Assembly (NCBI GenBank): GCA_012274205.1
Contig: JAAOZY010000130.1
Coordinates: 1 to 32,823, forward strand
Source of the DNA: Betaproteobacteria bacterium
Lineage (GTDB): Bacteria > Pseudomonadota > Gammaproteobacteria > Burkholderiales > SG8-39
Direction: 5' to 3'
Length of the DNA: 32,823 bases
The translations under genes and the position numbers were made by a program. The number at the start of each line of letters is the position of its first letter. Position 1 is the first letter of the stretch. Under the pieces are notes generated by a model. The model saw only the letters and a list, made by a program, of their open reading frames with translations. It was not told the DNA's origin and did no database searches. Below are positions 9,242 through 20,221 of this stretch, one piece after another.

Positions 9242-9961
9242 ATGAGTTCCCCTGATTCGAATCCGACCTTTTCGCTGGTCGGGCAGATGCTGCGCACGCC
9301 CGAGGAAATCGCGCGCGTCCTCAACTCGCTGGTGATGCGCGGCGAACCGATCGTTTCCGCCCTCAGCGGGGGCAAGCTGCTGTTCCGCTCGCGGCTGCGC
9401 TTCGTCGATCCGGGGAAGGCCTATGTCATCGTCGAGCTCGGTCCGGATGAGGCAGCCAACCGGGCGCTGCTGTCGCGGCCGCGTGCGACCTTTCACGCCG
9501 AACCCGGCGGCTGGCGCGTGGAGTTCGCCGCAGCCAATCCCAGGCCGACCGGCGCGCATGAGGGCGCCGCGGGAATCAGGCTGCGCTTTCCCGAAATCGT
9601 CGCCGGCCACCGACGGCGGGAAAACGAGCGCGCCGCGATTCCACCGCAGCATGAGCTGCGCTGCATCGTGGACGAAGCCGGCGTCATGCCCTTCGACGGC
9701 ACCATGGCCAACGTGAGCAAGGGCGGGATCGGCTTTTTGCAGTACGATCCGGAAATCAGCCTCGAGCCCGGCACGGTGCTCAAGGGCTGCCGCATCGAGA
9801 GCCCGGGCAAGGCTTCGATGGTGGTCGACATGGAAGTGCGCTACTCGCAGCTGCTGACCCTCGCCGACGGCAGGCAGGTGCAAAGCTCGGGCTGCCGCTT
9901 CCTCAATCTCTCGCCGGAAGAGACGGCGCGCATCGAAGAGCTGTGCGGACTGAAGACCTGA
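9242..9961 (+). CDS. YcgR-like flagellar brake protein (N-terminal YcgR domain + c-di-GMP-binding PilZ domain)
   Basis: PilZ signatures: HRRRENERAAIPP (RxxxR) and GTMANVSKGGIGFL (NxSxxG); YcgR-N-like N-terminal half. Confidence 0.82.
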   Translation: MSSPDSNPTFSLVGQMLRTPEEIARVLNSLVMRGEPIVSALSGGKLLFRSRLRFVDPGKAYVIVELGPDEAANRALLSRPRATFHAEPGGWRVEFAAANPRPTGAHEGAAGIRLRFPEIVAGHRRRENERAAIPPQHELRCIVDEAGVMPFDGTMANVSKGGIGFLQYDPEISLEPGTVLKGCRIESPGKASMVVDMEVRYSQLLTLADGRQVQSSGCRFLNLSPEETARIEELCGLKT

Positions 9962-10002
9962 GCCGCGGCCGCGTACTTCCGCGCTGCCGCGCATCGCGCC
10001 GA

Positions 10003-10112
10003 GAACCCGTTGCAAAAATGAAATTTTGCAACGCCCAATATAGGGGAGTATGAGGGGAGGTCCCCCAGGGGGACTTCCTTTGGGGCGTATCCCCTCATTT
10101 TGCAACGGACTC
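10003..10112 (+). repeat. Copy 1 of ~109-bp palindromic dispersed element
   Basis: gaacccgttgcaaaaatgaaattttgcaacgcccaatataggggagtatgaggggaggtcccccagggggacttcctttggggcgtatcccctcattttgcaacggactc; terminal inverted repeats CCGTTGCAAAA/TTTTGCAACGG. Confidence 0.93.
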
Positions 10113-10127
10113 CAAGGAGACTGAAAC

Positions 10128-10886
10128 ATGAGTTCACACAACAGAGTTGCCATCGTCACCGGCGCCGGCACCGGCATCGGCAAGAGCGCCGCGCTGGCGC
10201 TGCTTAAGGACGGCTATCGTGTCGGGCTGGTCGGCCGGCGCCGGGAATTGCTCGAACGCACGGCGCAGGACGCCGGACCGGCGTCGCCAAATACGCTGGT
10301 GCTGCCGGCCGACATCGGCAAACCCGAGTCCGTCAAGGCACTGTTCGCGCAGGTGCGCGAAACCTGGGGCCGGCTGGACCTGCTGTTCAACAATGCGGGC
10401 ATGGGCGCGCCGGCGATCCCGATGGAGGAGCTCAGCTTCGAGCAGTGGAAGGCGGTGGTCGACGTCAACCTCAGCGGCATGTTCCTGTGCTCGCAGGAGG
10501 CGATAAAGATCATGAAGAGCCAGGATCCGCGCGGCGGGCGCATCATCAACAACGGTTCGATATCGGCGCATGCGCCGCGGCCGAATTCGGCGCCCTACAC
10601 CGCCACCAAGCACGCCGTCACCGGCCTCACCAAATGCATCTCGCTCGATTGCCGCAAGTATGACATCGCCTGCGGCCAGATCGACATCGGCAATGCCGCC
10701 ACCGAGATGACCGAGCGCATGAAGAACGGCGTGGCCCAGGCCAACGGCACGACCGCGGTCGAACCGCGCATGGATGTGGCGCATGTCGGCAGCGCCGTGC
10801 TCTACATGGCCAATCTGCCGCTGGATGCCAATGTGCAGTTCATGACCATCATGGCGACAAAGATGCCCTTCGTGGGGCGCGGTTGA
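10128..10886 (+). CDS. SDR-family oxidoreductase
   Basis: Rossmann [22 protein letters not shown] (YxxxK) active site. Confidence 0.94.
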   Translation: MSSHNRVAIVTGAGTGIGKSAALALLKDGYRVGLVGRRRELLERTAQDAGPASPNTLVLPADIGKPESVKALFAQVRETWGRLDLLFNNAGMGAPAIPMEELSFEQWKAVVDVNLSGMFLCSQEAIKIMKSQDPRGGRIINNGSISAHAPRPNSAPYTATKHAVTGLTKCISLDCRKYDIACGQIDIGNAATEMTERMKNGVAQANGTTAVEPRMDVAHVGSAVLYMANLPLDANVQFMTIMATKMPFVGRG

Positions 10887-11341
10887 TGCCGGCGCCGCGA
10901 ATCGGCATGCCGACGCGCCGGGGCATCCTCGCGGCGCTGCTCGCCGCCGCATTCCCGGCCTGCGGCCTTGCGGCGGACCTGTCGCCGGGCCTGTGGGAAA
11001 TCACGCTGGAGACGCGCGTCGCGGACCAGCCCGGGTTCACACCTGAACCGTTTCGCCTGAAACAATGCCTCACCGCGGCCGACGCGAAAGACCCGAGCGC
11101 GCTCCTGGGCGGGCTCGGCAATCCGGGCGCCAGCGGCTGCAGCTATTCGGACAAGTCGTATTCGGGCAACACCTTCCGCTTCACGATGCAGTGCACGGGC
11201 AGCTTCGGCATACGCTCGCACGGTGAAGTGACGTTTTCGGCCGATACGATGAACGGCACCGTCTCCGCAAGCGCCAATGTCGGCGGCGAAAAAACCGAGC
11301 TGAGCAACCGCATCTCCGGGCGCCGCCTCGGCGGCTGCTGA
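10886..11341 (+). CDS. DUF3617-like exported protein
   Basis: TGATG overlap with the SDR stop; signal peptide; LSPGLWEITLETR...KQCLTAADAKDP...GCSYSDKSYSGNTFRFTMQCTG pattern typical of DUF3617. Confidence 0.82.
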   Translation: MPAPRIGMPTRRGILAALLAAAFPACGLAADLSPGLWEITLETRVADQPGFTPEPFRLKQCLTAADAKDPSALLGGLGNPGASGCSYSDKSYSGNTFRFTMQCTGSFGIRSHGEVTFSADTMNGTVSASANVGGEKTELSNRISGRRLGGC

Positions 11342-11527
11342 GCGCCTGGAACAGCTGGCGGAAATATCCCCGCCGGCTTCGGGCGGCGCTGCGGCGGGCG
11401 TGGACTGATGCCGGTTATTCTCGTATATTCCCGCGCGGCGCCAGCTGCGCCATGTCGCGCGAACGCCGCATGTTAGCATCGACGGGCGAGTCGACTGCAG
11501 CAAAAAAACGCTCGGCCATTGGGAAAA

Positions 11528-12442
11528 ATGTCACGCCAATCAGCAACGCTCGCGATACTGTTCGCCGACATCAGCGGCAGCACCAGGTTGTATGAAGCCC
11601 TGGGGAACAGCCGCGCGCGCCACATGGTGGTGCGCTGCCTTGCGCTGATGACCGACACCCTCAATGCGCACCGGGGCACGCTGATCAAGACCATAGGCGA
11701 CGAGATCATGTGCACCTTTCCCAGCGCGGATGCCGCATTGCGCGCCGCCTGCAATATGCAGGAAGCGGTGGAACGCGGGCGGCCCGGCGGCGAGACGCCG
11801 ACGTATGTGCGCGTCGGATTCAGCTACGGCGAGGTGCTGCGCGAAGGCAAGGACGTGCACGGCGACGTGGTCAACGTGGCGGCGCGGATTACCGAAGTTG
11901 CGCGCGCGCGCCAGATTCTCGCGACGCACTCCGCGGTCGACGCGCTGTCGGCGCAGCTGCGCGACCGGGCGCAGCATGTCCGCAGGGCGAGCATCAAGGG
12001 CAGGCAGGCGCAGCTCGATCTGTTCCAGATTGCATGGCGTGCGGAAGCCGGTTCGGACACGCGCATCGGCAACCCGGCCGACCGCAAGCCCGAGGGCCTG
12101 GAGGAGCAGCTCGTCCTGCGCCATGGCGATCATCAGGTCACGCTGAGCGAGCGCAATACCACGGCGACCCTCGGCTCCGGCGCAGGCTGCTCCATCGTGG
12201 TGCGGGACGACCTGGCCTCCGCCCTGCATGCAACGGTGGAATATCAGCTGGGGAAATTCTTCGTCTCGGACCACAGCGCCAATGGAACCTACGTGCATTT
12301 CAGCGGCGGCGAGGGCGTGCGCCTGGTCGGCAACGAAACCCTGCTGCGCGGTTCGGGCGCAATCGTGCTGGGACGGCCCTTGTCCGGCGGTTCCGCAAAA
12401 ATCATCGGCTTCGCGGTACACCTGACCCCGACCGCCGGCTAG
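11528..12442 (+). CDS. Class III adenylate/guanylate cyclase domain protein with C-terminal FHA domain
   Basis: LFADISGSTRLYEALG, LIKTIGDEIMCTFPS, VHGDVVNVAARI (CHD motifs); then LGSGAGCSIVVRDDLASALHATVEYQLGKFFVSDHSANGTYV (FHA). Confidence 0.92.
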   Translation: MSRQSATLAILFADISGSTRLYEALGNSRARHMVVRCLALMTDTLNAHRGTLIKTIGDEIMCTFPSADAALRAACNMQEAVERGRPGGETPTYVRVGFSYGEVLREGKDVHGDVVNVAARITEVARARQILATHSAVDALSAQLRDRAQHVRRASIKGRQAQLDLFQIAWRAEAGSDTRIGNPADRKPEGLEEQLVLRHGDHQVTLSERNTTATLGSGAGCSIVVRDDLASALHATVEYQLGKFFVSDHSANGTYVHFSGGEGVRLVGNETLLRGSGAIVLGRPLSGGSAKIIGFAVHLTPTAG

Positions 12443-12551
12443 GAATCCGTTGCGAAATGAAATTTTGCAACGGCTGATATAGGGGAGTATGAGGGGAGGT
12501 CCCCCAAGGGGACTTCCTTCGGGGCGTATCCCCTCATGATGCAACAGACTC
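12443..12551 (+). repeat. Copy 2 of ~109-bp palindromic dispersed element
   Basis: gaatccgttgcgaaatgaaattttgcaacggctgatataggggagtatgaggggaggtcccccaaggggacttccttcggggcgtatcccctcatgatgcaacagactc; begins at the nucleotide after the cyclase stop codon. Confidence 0.93.
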
Positions 12552-12570
12552 TGACGCGCACAGGCACGCC

Positions 12571-14235
<1,665 letters not shown>

Positions 14236-14321
14236 GAGTGCTTTCGCTGCGGGACTGAGATGGACTGCTTCGAGTCCGGTATTCTACGTGCTTCGTTCCA
14301 ACGCGTGCGAGGCGATCCGCC

Positions 14322-14765
14322 ATGAATCGATATGCCCTCGCCGGGCGCTTGCTGGTCGCTGCGCAGTTTGCGCTGATCGGCTGGCTGATCTGGCCGTTCA
14401 CGCCGCAGGCGTGGTCGCTGCCGGCGCTCGCGCTGCTCGGCTGCGCGGTGGTTCTCGGCCTGTGGACGCTCCTCCACAACCGTCCCGGCAATTTCAATAT
14501 CCGCCCCGAACCGAAGGCTTCTGCACAACTGGTCACCGGCGGTCCGTACCGGTATATGCGCAACCCCATGTATTCCGCCGTGCTGCTGTTCGCGGCCGCC
14601 GAGGTGCTGGCCTATCGCGACCTGTGGAAAATCGCCTGCTGGGTCGCGCTCGCGTTGGTGCTGCTCGCCAAGGCGCTGCTGGAAGAGCGCGGCTTGCGCG
14701 CGCTGTTTCCCGGCTACGCCGCCTACGCCAGGCGCGTGCGCCGATTCATCCCCGGCGTGTTCTGA
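14322..14765 (+). CDS. Isoprenylcysteine carboxyl methyltransferase-like (ICMT/PEMT family) membrane protein
   Basis: GPYRYMRNPMYSAVLLFAAAEVLAYRDLW...LLEERGLRALFPGYAAYARRVRRFIPG, typical of the family. Confidence 0.88.
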   Translation: MNRYALAGRLLVAAQFALIGWLIWPFTPQAWSLPALALLGCAVVLGLWTLLHNRPGNFNIRPEPKASAQLVTGGPYRYMRNPMYSAVLLFAAAEVLAYRDLWKIACWVALALVLLAKALLEERGLRALFPGYAAYARRVRRFIPGVF

Positions 14766-14868
14766 GCGAACGCCGCTGAACGCATCCGCAGCGTCCGGCG
14801 TCTTCACCCTCGCCCACCGGCCCATCCTGTCGCGGCCGCGTGCGCACGGCAGGCCTGGTTGAGGCCGC

Positions 14869-16233
14869 TCAGTAGTCGTACTGCAGGCTGAGATAATACC
14901 GGTCTGCGGAAGGTGCCGGCATCTGGCCGAACGCCGCCCGGGGCCCGGTGGGACGTACCGACGCAGGTTCTGAGCGAAACTGACCGAACACCGCCGCAAT
15001 CGACATGGATTCGTTGATGCGATAAGCGAGCGCGAAATCCCACTCGGTACCCAGCGCGGCCCCGCCAAAATCCGCTTTGAACCGGTGATGCTTCAGCTTC
15101 AGGTCCAGCCGGCCGAACACGGCTCCAAGCGACGCATTGAGGTCGCGCACGCCCACGGCGGGAGTGGTGAAGAAGCTGTAGGCCCATCCCTGAAAATTGT
15201 TGTACGACAGCGGCGTCTGGAACCCATAGAGGCCCTGGTTGCTGCCCAGGCGCTCGTAATTGAGCTGCGTGCTGTAGCCGCGCCAGCTCGGCCCCAGGGC
15301 CAGGCGTTGATAGGAGGCGCGAATACGCTGATCTCCGCCGGCATAGGGACGCTGCTGCGCGGCCTCCGCCGTGTAGTACCAGCTCAATCCGTTCGCCGCT
15401 GGCGTGTTTCCTTCCAGGCGCGCGCCCAGGATGCGATTCGAGTTGTCCGCGAGTCCGGTGCCGTTGTTGATTTGCGGCTGGTCCTGGAAATATCCATACA
15501 CCCCGGCGCTCAACCCGAACCCGCTCAAAACACGGGCATTGAGCAAAGTCGTGCGCGTCTGAAACCGGTTCCCGAAATACGTTCGCACGTGCCACGCCTG
15601 CACCGCGTTGATCTCGGTGTCGGGAATGCCGGTGTAGCGCGCCGAAATGGCGTCGAATACCTGCGGCATCTGGCGCACGTCCGCGCTGCCGACAAAGCGC
15701 TCGTTGTCGAGCTTGATCATCTGCCGGCCCAGTCGAATCCGCAGATCCCCTACGCCGAGATAGTCGGCGTAAAGCAGATTGACATCGGACTTGTCGGGGT
15801 CGCCAACCAGCGGATACTCGGAGAGAAAATCTCCCGGCGTGTTCGAGGCCCGCTTCGGCTCCAGCCAGCTGACGTCGACCAGTTGAGCGGCGAATGCGAA
15901 GTCGCCGATCGGCGCAGTCTGGTACCCGAGCAGCATGCGCATGTTCACGGCCCGCGCCGGTTCCGCTTTGCTGGATTGATCGACATAGGAATAGCGCGGA
16001 CGCAGCTGAAGGAGCGCGCGTCCCGGCAAGCCTGCGCCGCCGTCGGTCCGGGGCTGCATCCCCGCCGGCTGGTCCTGCTCCGCCAACGCGCCGATTTGTG
16101 CTGCGGGCGCAACGACAGTTGATTCGCCGCCCGTCTGGCACAGACCGACACCGGGACCGGAGCCGATCACGACGCCGGCCAAGGCCGCCACCAGTCTGCG
16201 TTGTGTCGCCGCCGGGCGGGTCGAATGCTTCAT
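14869..16233 (-). CDS. Outer-membrane porin-like protein (alginate-export/porin type beta-barrel)
   Basis: Signal peptide; beta-barrel alternation; DLRIRLGRQMIKLDNERFVGSADVRQMPQVFDAISARYTGIPDTEINAVQAWHV; C-terminal aromatic YYLSLQYDY. Confidence 0.8.
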   Translation of the reverse strand: MKHSTRPAATQRRLVAALAGVVIGSGPGVGLCQTGGESTVVAPAAQIGALAEQDQPAGMQPRTDGGAGLPGRALLQLRPRYSYVDQSSKAEPARAVNMRMLLGYQTAPIGDFAFAAQLVDVSWLEPKRASNTPGDFLSEYPLVGDPDKSDVNLLYADYLGVGDLRIRLGRQMIKLDNERFVGSADVRQMPQVFDAISARYTGIPDTEINAVQAWHVRTYFGNRFQTRTTLLNARVLSGFGLSAGVYGYFQDQPQINNGTGLADNSNRILGARLEGNTPAANGLSWYYTAEAAQQRPYAGGDQRIRASYQRLALGPSWRGYSTQLNYERLGSNQGLYGFQTPLSYNNFQGWAYSFFTTPAVGVRDLNASLGAVFGRLDLKLKHHRFKADFGGAALGTEWDFALAYRINESMSIAAVFGQFRSEPASVRPTGPRAAFGQMPAPSADRYYLSLQYDY

Positions 16234-16240
16234 GGGTAAT

Positions 16241-16942
16241 CTAGGTTCCCGCCGCAGTGCAGATTTGCGCATCCCCGGGCCACTCCTGTCCCTTGAACAG
16301 CGAATAACGCATGGGATCCAGCGGCGGCGCCTTCGGCTGCGTCCTGATCGCCACCGGCAGGCGGTGATCGATGGTCCTGGATTCATTGGCGCCAAGTGCG
16401 ACGCTTTGCAGCGGCATCGGCTCGCGCATGCCCGGATACCACACCATCAATTCATGTGTCCCGGCGGCAAGCGAGGACAGGTGCACGACACCGTCCGTTC
16501 CGCTCTTCCCGAAAACCGGCGTTTCAGTCACCAGGATATACGCCAGCATCCAATCGTGAACATTGCATCCCAGCGCGACCACCCCGGCCTTGTCGAACAC
16601 GATCGGCGCGGCCGGCGTGCCTTTGTATAGTTTGATCTCGAAGCGCTTGGCCGGCGAGAACGAGTAGACGTGATGCAGCATCGGGTCCTCGTTCGGAAAG
16701 GAAATCGCCGCGCCCTTTTCCACGACGGTGACGAACGGATCGAAGAGCCGGTTGCGCTGGACGATGGTTTCGCGCTTCCTGGGGGCAGCGGAGCCCCTGG
16801 CGGCCGTCGCCCCGGGATCGAATACCACCGCGTCAGCAAGCGCCGCCCCGGCCGCGTTGCTCAGGCGGATAGTCAGCTCGGCGGCACAAAGATTCGCGCA
16901 CAGGCCGAGCAGTATTGCGGCCAAGCCGCTGTTGCGCCACAT
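16241..16942 (-). CDS. Periplasmic cupredoxin-like protein ('methylamine utilization protein'-type annotation)
   Basis: Signal peptide; PNEDPMLHHVYSFS and GVVALGCNVHDWMLAYILV (His; Cys-x2-His-x2-Met) as in type-1-Cu-like cupredoxins. Confidence 0.82.
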   Translation of the reverse strand: MWRNSGLAAILLGLCANLCAAELTIRLSNAAGAALADAVVFDPGATAARGSAAPRKRETIVQRNRLFDPFVTVVEKGAAISFPNEDPMLHHVYSFSPAKRFEIKLYKGTPAAPIVFDKAGVVALGCNVHDWMLAYILVTETPVFGKSGTDGVVHLSSLAAGTHELMVWYPGMREPMPLQSVALGANESRTIDHRLPVAIRTQPKAPPLDPMRYSLFKGQEWPGDAQICTAAGT

Positions 16943-17073
16943 TTGGCAGCTACTCCTGACGCCCCCGCTGCATGGCGGTAAGCGCCGATCAAAAACACAC
17001 GCCCATATTGTAGCCGATTGATCGGCGTTGCCCCGCGCAAGCGACGCGAGAGGGAGATCCGTCCCGCGGCGTT

Positions 17074-18819
17074 CTAGCCGGAGTGGAACTCGCTTTCCGC
17101 AGCCGGCTCCTCGCCGGCACTTGCGGATTCAGCCTCGACGATCGCGTGCAGCATGACCTGCTCCTGCCTCCCGCGAATCTCGACCAGGCCGAGGGATCGC
17201 GTGTTGAAGCTGCGCTTGGCGGTGCGCACGGTTGCGTCCGTCGCGATAATTCGTGCGTGATATTCCTTGCGCTTGGTCAGGCCTTCGATCCGCGCCGCCA
17301 GATTGACCCCGTCGCCAATGACCGTGTAGTTGTAGCGGCTCGGGCTGCCCATGTTGCCCGCCACCATTACCCCGGTGTTGATGCCTATGCCGATATCGAG
17401 CCGGGGAAGCCCCTGCTCGGCAAACACATCATTGAGCTGCTCCAGGGCAGCTCTCATATCCAGCGCCGCCTGCAGCGCGTTCCCGGCGTCATCCTCGCTT
17501 GCCGCCGGTGCGCCGAAGATCGCCATCACCCCGTCGCCGAGAAACTTGTCGACCATCCCGTGGTTCGCTTCGATCACCTCGCTCATTCGCGTGAAGTAGG
17601 TGTTGAGCAGCGAAACAACCTCCTGCGGCGATCGGCGCTCGGAAAAGGAGGTAAAGTTGCGCAGGTCGGAAAACAACACGGTGACCTGGCGATCCTCGCC
17701 TCCCAGGACCGCGCTCCCGGCGATCGCCTGCTCGGCCACAGCCCGCGGAACAAACCTGCCGAACAAATCGCGAACTTTGTCGCGCTCGGCCAGACCCTTG
17801 AGCATGCGATTGAACGCTGCAGCCAGTTCCCCGATCTCGTCCTGCTGGCGAACCTGCACCGCGTGGGTGTAATCGCCCCGCTCCACGCCCCGCGCGGCGT
17901 CGACCAGTGCGTGCACCGGCCGCGTCACGGTTCGCGCAACGAAAAACGCCCCGATCAGCGAAAGAACGAGCCCGCCGATAGACAGCCACAGGACGATATT
18001 TCGGACCTCCTGGAACGGTTTCAATTCCTCATCGACCGAGCGCTGCAGCAACACGTACACGCTGTCCCCGCCCTGCGAACCGATGCGCGTCGCAAAATTG
18101 AGCACCTCGCTGCCGTCGATATCACTTGCCACCACGCGCTCCTTCTCAATGGTTGCGGGGAGGAATTGCGCCAGCCTGGTCCGCGCCTCGGGCGGGAGCG
18201 ACGACGCAACCAGCGCGGGTCCGTGCGATCCGACATCGTAGAACGACACATCGAGCTTCAGAAGCTGTTGCATCGACTGCGCGAGCCGGTCGTCCAGCAC
18301 GAATCCCGCAACCAGCCACGCGATCGGATCGGGACCGAGCACTGGAGAAACGATCAACTGGTGCGGTCTGCCATCGAGTATGACCACTGCGGAGGCCTGG
18401 TGGTGCTGCTCGGCCTCTCGCACCAGTTGTCCCAGGCCCGCGGGATAGGCGCCGCGCATCGGATGCGTATCGACCAACACGCTGCGGTCCAGTGAAACCA
18501 GGATCATGATGTCCGCGCCAACGCGGCCACCCTGGTTTGCGAGCGCAGAACGAACGGTTACCTCGTCTCCCGTCGCAAACGCGGTCTTGAAGGCGAAATC
18601 AGACGAAAGGATGCGCACCGACTCGAGCAATTGAACGGTGCGCAGGTCCATCATGCGGCGGAAATTGCCGGCGCCCGCGGCCAGCGCCTGCTCGATCTGC
18701 GCCCGCGCATGACGCGTATTGATTGCGTCCACGGAGAAAAATACCAGGCCCTGCACCAGCAATATCAGGCCGACGAAGAAGAAGGCAATGCGGCTCTGGA
18801 AACTATGGAATTGAATCAT
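17074..18819 (-). CDS. Membrane sensor adenylate/guanylate cyclase (CACHE-like periplasmic domain, HAMP, class III cyclase)
   Basis: TM-periplasmic-TM N-terminus; HAMP ARTVTRPVHALVDAARGVERGDYTHAVQVRQQDEIGELAAAFNRM; cyclase VTVLFSDLRNFTSFSE, DKFLGDGVMAIFGAP, YTVIGDGVNLAARIEGL. Confidence 0.92.
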   Translation of the reverse strand: MIQFHSFQSRIAFFFVGLILLVQGLVFFSVDAINTRHARAQIEQALAAGAGNFRRMMDLRTVQLLESVRILSSDFAFKTAFATGDEVTVRSALANQGGRVGADIMILVSLDRSVLVDTHPMRGAYPAGLGQLVREAEQHHQASAVVILDGRPHQLIVSPVLGPDPIAWLVAGFVLDDRLAQSMQQLLKLDVSFYDVGSHGPALVASSLPPEARTRLAQFLPATIEKERVVASDIDGSEVLNFATRIGSQGGDSVYVLLQRSVDEELKPFQEVRNIVLWLSIGGLVLSLIGAFFVARTVTRPVHALVDAARGVERGDYTHAVQVRQQDEIGELAAAFNRMLKGLAERDKVRDLFGRFVPRAVAEQAIAGSAVLGGEDRQVTVLFSDLRNFTSFSERRSPQEVVSLLNTYFTRMSEVIEANHGMVDKFLGDGVMAIFGAPAASEDDAGNALQAALDMRAALEQLNDVFAEQGLPRLDIGIGINTGVMVAGNMGSPSRYNYTVIGDGVNLAARIEGLTKRKEYHARIIATDATVRTAKRSFNTRSLGLVEIRGRQEQVMLHAIVEAESASAGEEPAAESEFHSG

Positions 18820-18843
18820 TGCGCGGGGCCCGCCGGCGTTTGC

Positions 18844-19626
18844 CTAAACGAACTGGACCGAAATCGAACCCAGCGGCCCGAAATCGGCGCGCAGGGTGTC
18901 GCCTTTCGCCGCCCACACCGGCCGCGTGAACGATCCGGCGAGCACCACATGGCCCGGCTCCAGCGTGGTGCCGAAACTGCCCACTTTGTTGGCGAGCCAG
19001 GCTATGCCCATGGCCGGATGGCCGAGCACGCCCGCGGCCACCCCGGTTTCCTCGATTTCCGAATTCCGCGACAACAGCCCGCCGACCCAGCGCAGGTCCA
19101 CGTCCATCGGCCCCACGGGACGCCCGCCCATGACGATGCCGGCGGCGGCGCCGTTGTCGGAGACGGTGTCGAAGATCTTGCGCGGATTCTGCACGCGCGC
19201 GTCGATGATTTCGATCGCGGGCACCACGTATTCGGTCGCGCGCAGCACGTCCACCAGTCCCACGCCCGGCCCCTTTAACGGCTTGCCCAGCACGAAGGCG
19301 AGCTCGATTTCGACGCGCGGCACGATGAAACGCTCGAACGGAATTTTCGCGCCGTCGGCAATGAACATGTAGTCCATCAGGTGGCCGTAGTCCGGCTCGT
19401 CGATCTGCGAGGACTGCTGCATCGCCTTGGACGTGAGTCCGACTTTGTGCCCGCGAACCCTGTGTCCGGCGGCGACTTTGAGTCTGGTCACCTCGCTTTG
19501 AATCGCGTAGGCATCCTCGATGGTGATGCCGGGAAAGGTTTTGGACAGCTGCAGCGCGGGCTTGCGCTGCTGTTCCGCGTCGAGCAGGATTCGCGCTGCC
19601 TTGCTGCGGTCGGCCTTGGATAACAT
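18844..19626 (-). CDS. hpaH: 2-oxo-hept-4-ene-1,7-dioate / 2-keto-4-pentenoate hydratase family protein (HpaH-like)
   Basis: [31 protein letters not shown]..., [18 protein letters not shown]..., [45 protein letters not shown]. Confidence 0.88.
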   Translation of the reverse strand: MLSKADRSKAARILLDAEQQRKPALQLSKTFPGITIEDAYAIQSEVTRLKVAAGHRVRGHKVGLTSKAMQQSSQIDEPDYGHLMDYMFIADGAKIPFERFIVPRVEIELAFVLGKPLKGPGVGLVDVLRATEYVVPAIEIIDARVQNPRKIFDTVSDNGAAAGIVMGGRPVGPMDVDLRWVGGLLSRNSEIEETGVAAGVLGHPAMGIAWLANKVGSFGTTLEPGHVVLAGSFTRPVWAAKGDTLRADFGPLGSISVQFV

Positions 19627-19839
19627 GATTTTCGCTTCCTCAGGTTGAATGTGTGATCGCGGACTGCTTCGAGCGCAATTCTATCCGGATTGGACGCCGG
19701 CGAAGCGGAACGGGCAGCCCGCGCGCCGGCCCGCTCAATGGCTGGTATCATGCGTGGCAGCTCGGAACATCCCCGGTATTTTTCGCAGGATCAGCGCATC
19801 TGCCACGCCAGAATTCCATCGCCCGCACCCAGGTACCCC

Positions 19840-20157
19840 ATGATCTTCGATCTGCGCATCTACACCTTCAAGCCCGGCATGCAGAACGCATGGCTCGCGA
19901 TGTACGAGCAACACGCCTATCCGCTGCAGCGGCGCTACCTGGGAAAGCCGGTGGTGTTCACCACCACCGAGGTCGGCCCGCTGAACCAGGTGGTGCACCT
20001 CTGGGCCTACGCCGACCAGGCCGAGCGCGAAACCAAGCGCGACGCGCTGCAGCAGGACCCGCAATGGCAGGCCTATCTCAAGTTGAACGCCGAATCAGGC
20101 TACATGCTGCACATGGAAAACCGCATCCTGCGCTCGACTTCGTTCTCGCCGCTGTAG
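19840..20157 (+). CDS. NIPSNAP family protein
   Basis: ~105 aa, MIFDLRIYTFKPGMQNAWLAMYEQHAYPLQRRYLGKPVVFTTTEVGPLNQVVHLWAYADQAERETKRDAL. Confidence 0.88.
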   Translation: MIFDLRIYTFKPGMQNAWLAMYEQHAYPLQRRYLGKPVVFTTTEVGPLNQVVHLWAYADQAERETKRDALQQDPQWQAYLKLNAESGYMLHMENRILRSTSFSPL

Positions 20158-20221
20158 CGCGGGCGCGAACCAGCGCCGCGGCTTCCCTTTTTGACCTTCG
20201 ATTTTCGACCGGAGAAATTGC

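Noticed and set aside
7030-9375. 781-aa antisense ORF opposite the FeoB-like gene
   Set aside because: Low-complexity His/Gln/Arg-rich translation with no domain; explained by GC-rich codon usage leaving the antisense frame stop-free. The + strand product has clear FeoB-like motifs.
10003-10112. Insertion sequence with transposase
   Set aside because: Only ~110 bp, no room for a transposase and none in the window; treated as a MITE-like or structured element instead.
9185-10183. ORFs sharing a peptide like NEGIRPxGSPxGGPPLILPYIxRCKISF (9185..10183 -, 11540..12544 -, and partly 26704..27066 +) as a possible conserved small protein
   Set aside because: The shared peptide comes from translating the palindromic DNA repeat; the rest of each ORF is an antisense shadow and differs between copies.
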